Shown in pieces: positions 62,359-64,000 of a DNA stretch of 64,000 nucleotides. A program made the translations under genes and the position numbers. Origin of the DNA: Saccharibacter floricola DSM 15669 (lineage in GTDB: Bacteria > Pseudomonadota > Alphaproteobacteria > Acetobacterales > Acetobacteraceae); the NCBI RefSeq assembly GCF_000378165.1, contig NZ_KB899339.1, positions 1-64,000 of the forward strand, given 5' to 3'. Below the pieces are notes generated by a model that was not told where the DNA came from, did not search any database, and saw nothing but the letters and a program-made list of their open reading frames with translations. Each line of letters begins with the position of its first letter. Position 1 is the first letter of the stretch.

Positions 62359-63753
62359 ATGATGAATATGTCAAACGTAAAGTGGTCGGCCTTATTGCTC
62401 GGAGCCACGTTTCTGCTGAGCGGTTGTGAGAGTGCGGGGATGCGTTCTCATCCTGAGAGAAACGCGGAAAAAGGGGGGACGGCTGGGAGAATTGCAGGCT
62501 GTATTATATGGGCTCCGTATTGTGTGCCGTATGAGGTCGTCAAAAATATTCCGACATTGTTCCCAAAGGTGGACCCGAAAGATGAGAGTGACCCCGTGCG
62601 GTCAACGCGGGGAGACATTCAAAAGTGCCGTGTGCATTATATGGGAAAAGAAAACCAGCCTACGCAATGGGAAGCTCTGGAACGGTGTGAAAATGATGTC
62701 TTTGACCAATGGGCTGCAGGTGGGCCATTGACCTACGATGCGATTGAGGCGGTGCATCGTGAAAATAACGCTCTTATTACGGCGCAATCACAGGGGAAGA
62801 TGTCCACTGAAGAGGGGTGGTTGCGCCTGAATATCGCGATGGAAATGGCAACCGTGCCCATAACGGACACAGCGCACCTCAATCCCGAGATTGACCGAGA
62901 TAAGCTGCGAGACTGGCAGAACGAGCAATGTGATTCTCGTTACGATGGCCGCACAGAGCCTGTGGCGCATGACAGGGCGCTTTGCCGTATGGTGGCTTAT
63001 ACAGCGTGGGCACGGCGTTATGGGGGTTATCAAGCGTCTGATCTCTCTCCCATGATGGAGGCCAATATCGCTCTTGAGAATGACACTCGTCATGATGAAG
63101 ATTATATCAAAGCCAACCTTCAATCTGCGCAACAGCAGGTGGATATTAAAAGGAATGAGCGTGAGCAGGAGGCTGCCCGTCAGGAGCAGGAAGACAAAGA
63201 GAAAGAGGCCCAAGCTCAGAAATTAGCAGAATGGCAGGCATCACCCGCCTATAAGGCGCAAGTGCGTGACGAGACGTTGGGGCATTGCGCGCATATCGCC
63301 TCTGCTCATGCTCAGGAACAATGTGGGGTAAATGCGTGGTATCGTTGGGGAAAAGACAGTGACGTGCCCGTTGCGATTATCACAGCGGCGGTTCATGGCA
63401 CGCAAAGCATCGCTCAGCAGCGTGAGCAAGGCACCTTGTCTGCTGAGCAAGCTCAGAGAGCATTAGCGCGTGTGAAAGCAGAAGCAACGGCGCGGTATGA
63501 GGCGCATATGCGGCAAGTTGAGGCAGAGCGGGCGAAGGAAGCGCAACAGCAAGCCGAAGCCCAAGCCGCTCAGGAGCGTGAAGCAGAGCGTGCGCAAGAG
63601 GAAGAGCAACGTCGAGAGGCCGCAGAGCAAGAGCAAGTGGATCGGATTAAATCCGCTGTGAGGTCGGAAGTTTCCAGCGCGCTGGATGATGCGCGCTCAA
63701 GGGGCTTTACGTGCGATCATGTTGGTTCATCTGTGCGCTGTACGCCTAACTGA
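62359..63753 (+). CDS. lipoprotein, second of a tandem family, with coiled-coil tail
   Basis: 464 residues. LLLGATFLLSGC is the lipoprotein signal (Cys near 23). The region KCRVHYMGKENQPTQWEALE-RCEN, then TAQSQGKMSTEEGWLRLNIAM and AYTAWARRYGGYQASDLSPM is paralogous to the first gene. It adds a long Glu/Gln/Ala-rich helix (about 255-285 and 365-425: QEQEDKEKEAQAQKLAEW and RAQEEEQRREAAEQEQ), likely a coiled coil reaching into the periplasm, and ends with a Cys pair (GFTCDHVGSSVRCTPN). Function unknown. Confidence 0.7.
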   Translation: MMNMSNVKWSALLLGATFLLSGCESAGMRSHPERNAEKGGTAGRIAGCIIWAPYCVPYEVVKNIPTLFPKVDPKDESDPVRSTRGDIQKCRVHYMGKENQPTQWEALERCENDVFDQWAAGGPLTYDAIEAVHRENNALITAQSQGKMSTEEGWLRLNIAMEMATVPITDTAHLNPEIDRDKLRDWQNEQCDSRYDGRTEPVAHDRALCRMVAYTAWARRYGGYQASDLSPMMEANIALENDTRHDEDYIKANLQSAQQQVDIKRNEREQEAARQEQEDKEKEAQAQKLAEWQASPAYKAQVRDETLGHCAHIASAHAQEQCGVNAWYRWGKDSDVPVAIITAAVHGTQSIAQQREQGTLSAEQAQRALARVKAEATARYEAHMRQVEAERAKEAQQQAEAQAAQEREAERAQEEEQRREAAEQEQVDRIKSAVRSEVSSALDDARSRGFTCDHVGSSVRCTPN

Positions 63754-63874
63754 GAGGGGAAGGCATCTTCTCCATTGCCAGAGGGACGGAAGAATGGTTG
63801 TCTGCAATCATCAAAGACGTTGTTAGGCATGCTGGATGAGGCGTGTTTATTATTGAGTGAAGAGACGGCCATTT

Positions 63875-64000
63875 ATGACGACCATACACACTGTTAAGTC
63901 ACTCATTATGTCGCTTGGGGCGGCGGCTTTATTAACAGGCTGCCTCAATGCAGGGGTGCATAATGCAGGTCTTAATGATGGTGCTGGGGGGGAGCGAGGT
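63875..64000 (+). CDS. lipoprotein, third of the array (cut by window end)
   Basis: The first 42 codons read MTTIHTVKSLIMSLGAAALL, then TGCLNAGVHNAGLND, and the frame is open at the window edge. LLTGC is a lipobox (Cys23). Position and signal suggest a third member of the tandem family, but the diagnostic CR...GKE motif is not reached. Confidence 0.6.
   Translation, partial: MTTIHTVKSLIMSLGAAALLTGCLNAGVHNAGLNDGAGGERG

Overview
The window looks like chromosomal DNA of an acetic acid bacterium (Acetobacteraceae, Alphaproteobacteria). This rests on gene content and order: the aminotransferase-hom-glpX run next to recJ, a single-cysteine L36, several cytochrome b561 genes, a secreted catalase-peroxidase with a cupredoxin, and IS5-type transposase relics. 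Genus is not settled by the sequence alone. Most genes are ordinary housekeeping genes; short AT-rich islands and insertion-sequence wreckage separate them.

Layout. Position 1-263 is the end of an IS5-type element. An ohrR-like regulator with a large operator palindrome and a catalase-fold gene follow (402-2064), then tRNA-Glu, recJ, an exported Sel1-repeat protein and the glpX/hom/aminotransferase operon (2199-9265). Next come a cytosolic Sel1-repeat protein, an SDR, a GT32-like glycosyltransferase, an AraC regulator, an OmpA-type lipoprotein, a ClpP paralogue, a ferritin-like di-iron protein, an MFS exporter, an orphan HicB and recA (9501-20409). A degenerate gamma-glutamyltransferase-like lipoprotein is divergent from the dsbA-folP-folBK-folE operon (20610-25682).

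The accessory stretch 25795-34161 holds a broken IS5-type copy, a cytochrome b561 + SrpA-like peroxidase pair, and a small cluster read here as a decayed RiPP system. That cluster consists of a short precursor-like gene interrupted by a stop codon, an S41 peptidase, a radical SAM/SPASM gene with a lost Fe-S cysteine and a frameshift, and a CPBP membrane protease. At least two insertion-sequence corpses lie beside it. The queECD operon follows, close to tRNA-Asp (a queuosine substrate), then a secreted KatG / pseudoazurin / cytochrome b561 set (34083-40442).

The right half has small membrane-protein paralogues, a TetR-type operator without its regulator, an HbpS/GlcG-like gene and an SDR, a retropepsin-like protease with xerC, a secreted protein of 17-residue repeats, priA, an AT-rich fkbH-type gene beside more IS wreckage, rpmJ, ptrB, a lipid-kinase gene, pabC and pabB (split by an IS relic), and a tandem array of paralogous lipoproteins cut by the window end.

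Functional threads. Folate and deazapurine: folE supplies dihydroneopterin triphosphate both to folBK/folP (with pabB/pabC for p-aminobenzoate) and to queD/queE/queC. Peroxide defence: an OhrR-type regulator with a catalase-fold enzyme, and two loci that each pair an exported or membrane haem peroxidase with a quinol-type cytochrome b561. Envelope: many lipoproteins and secreted repeat proteins of unknown role.
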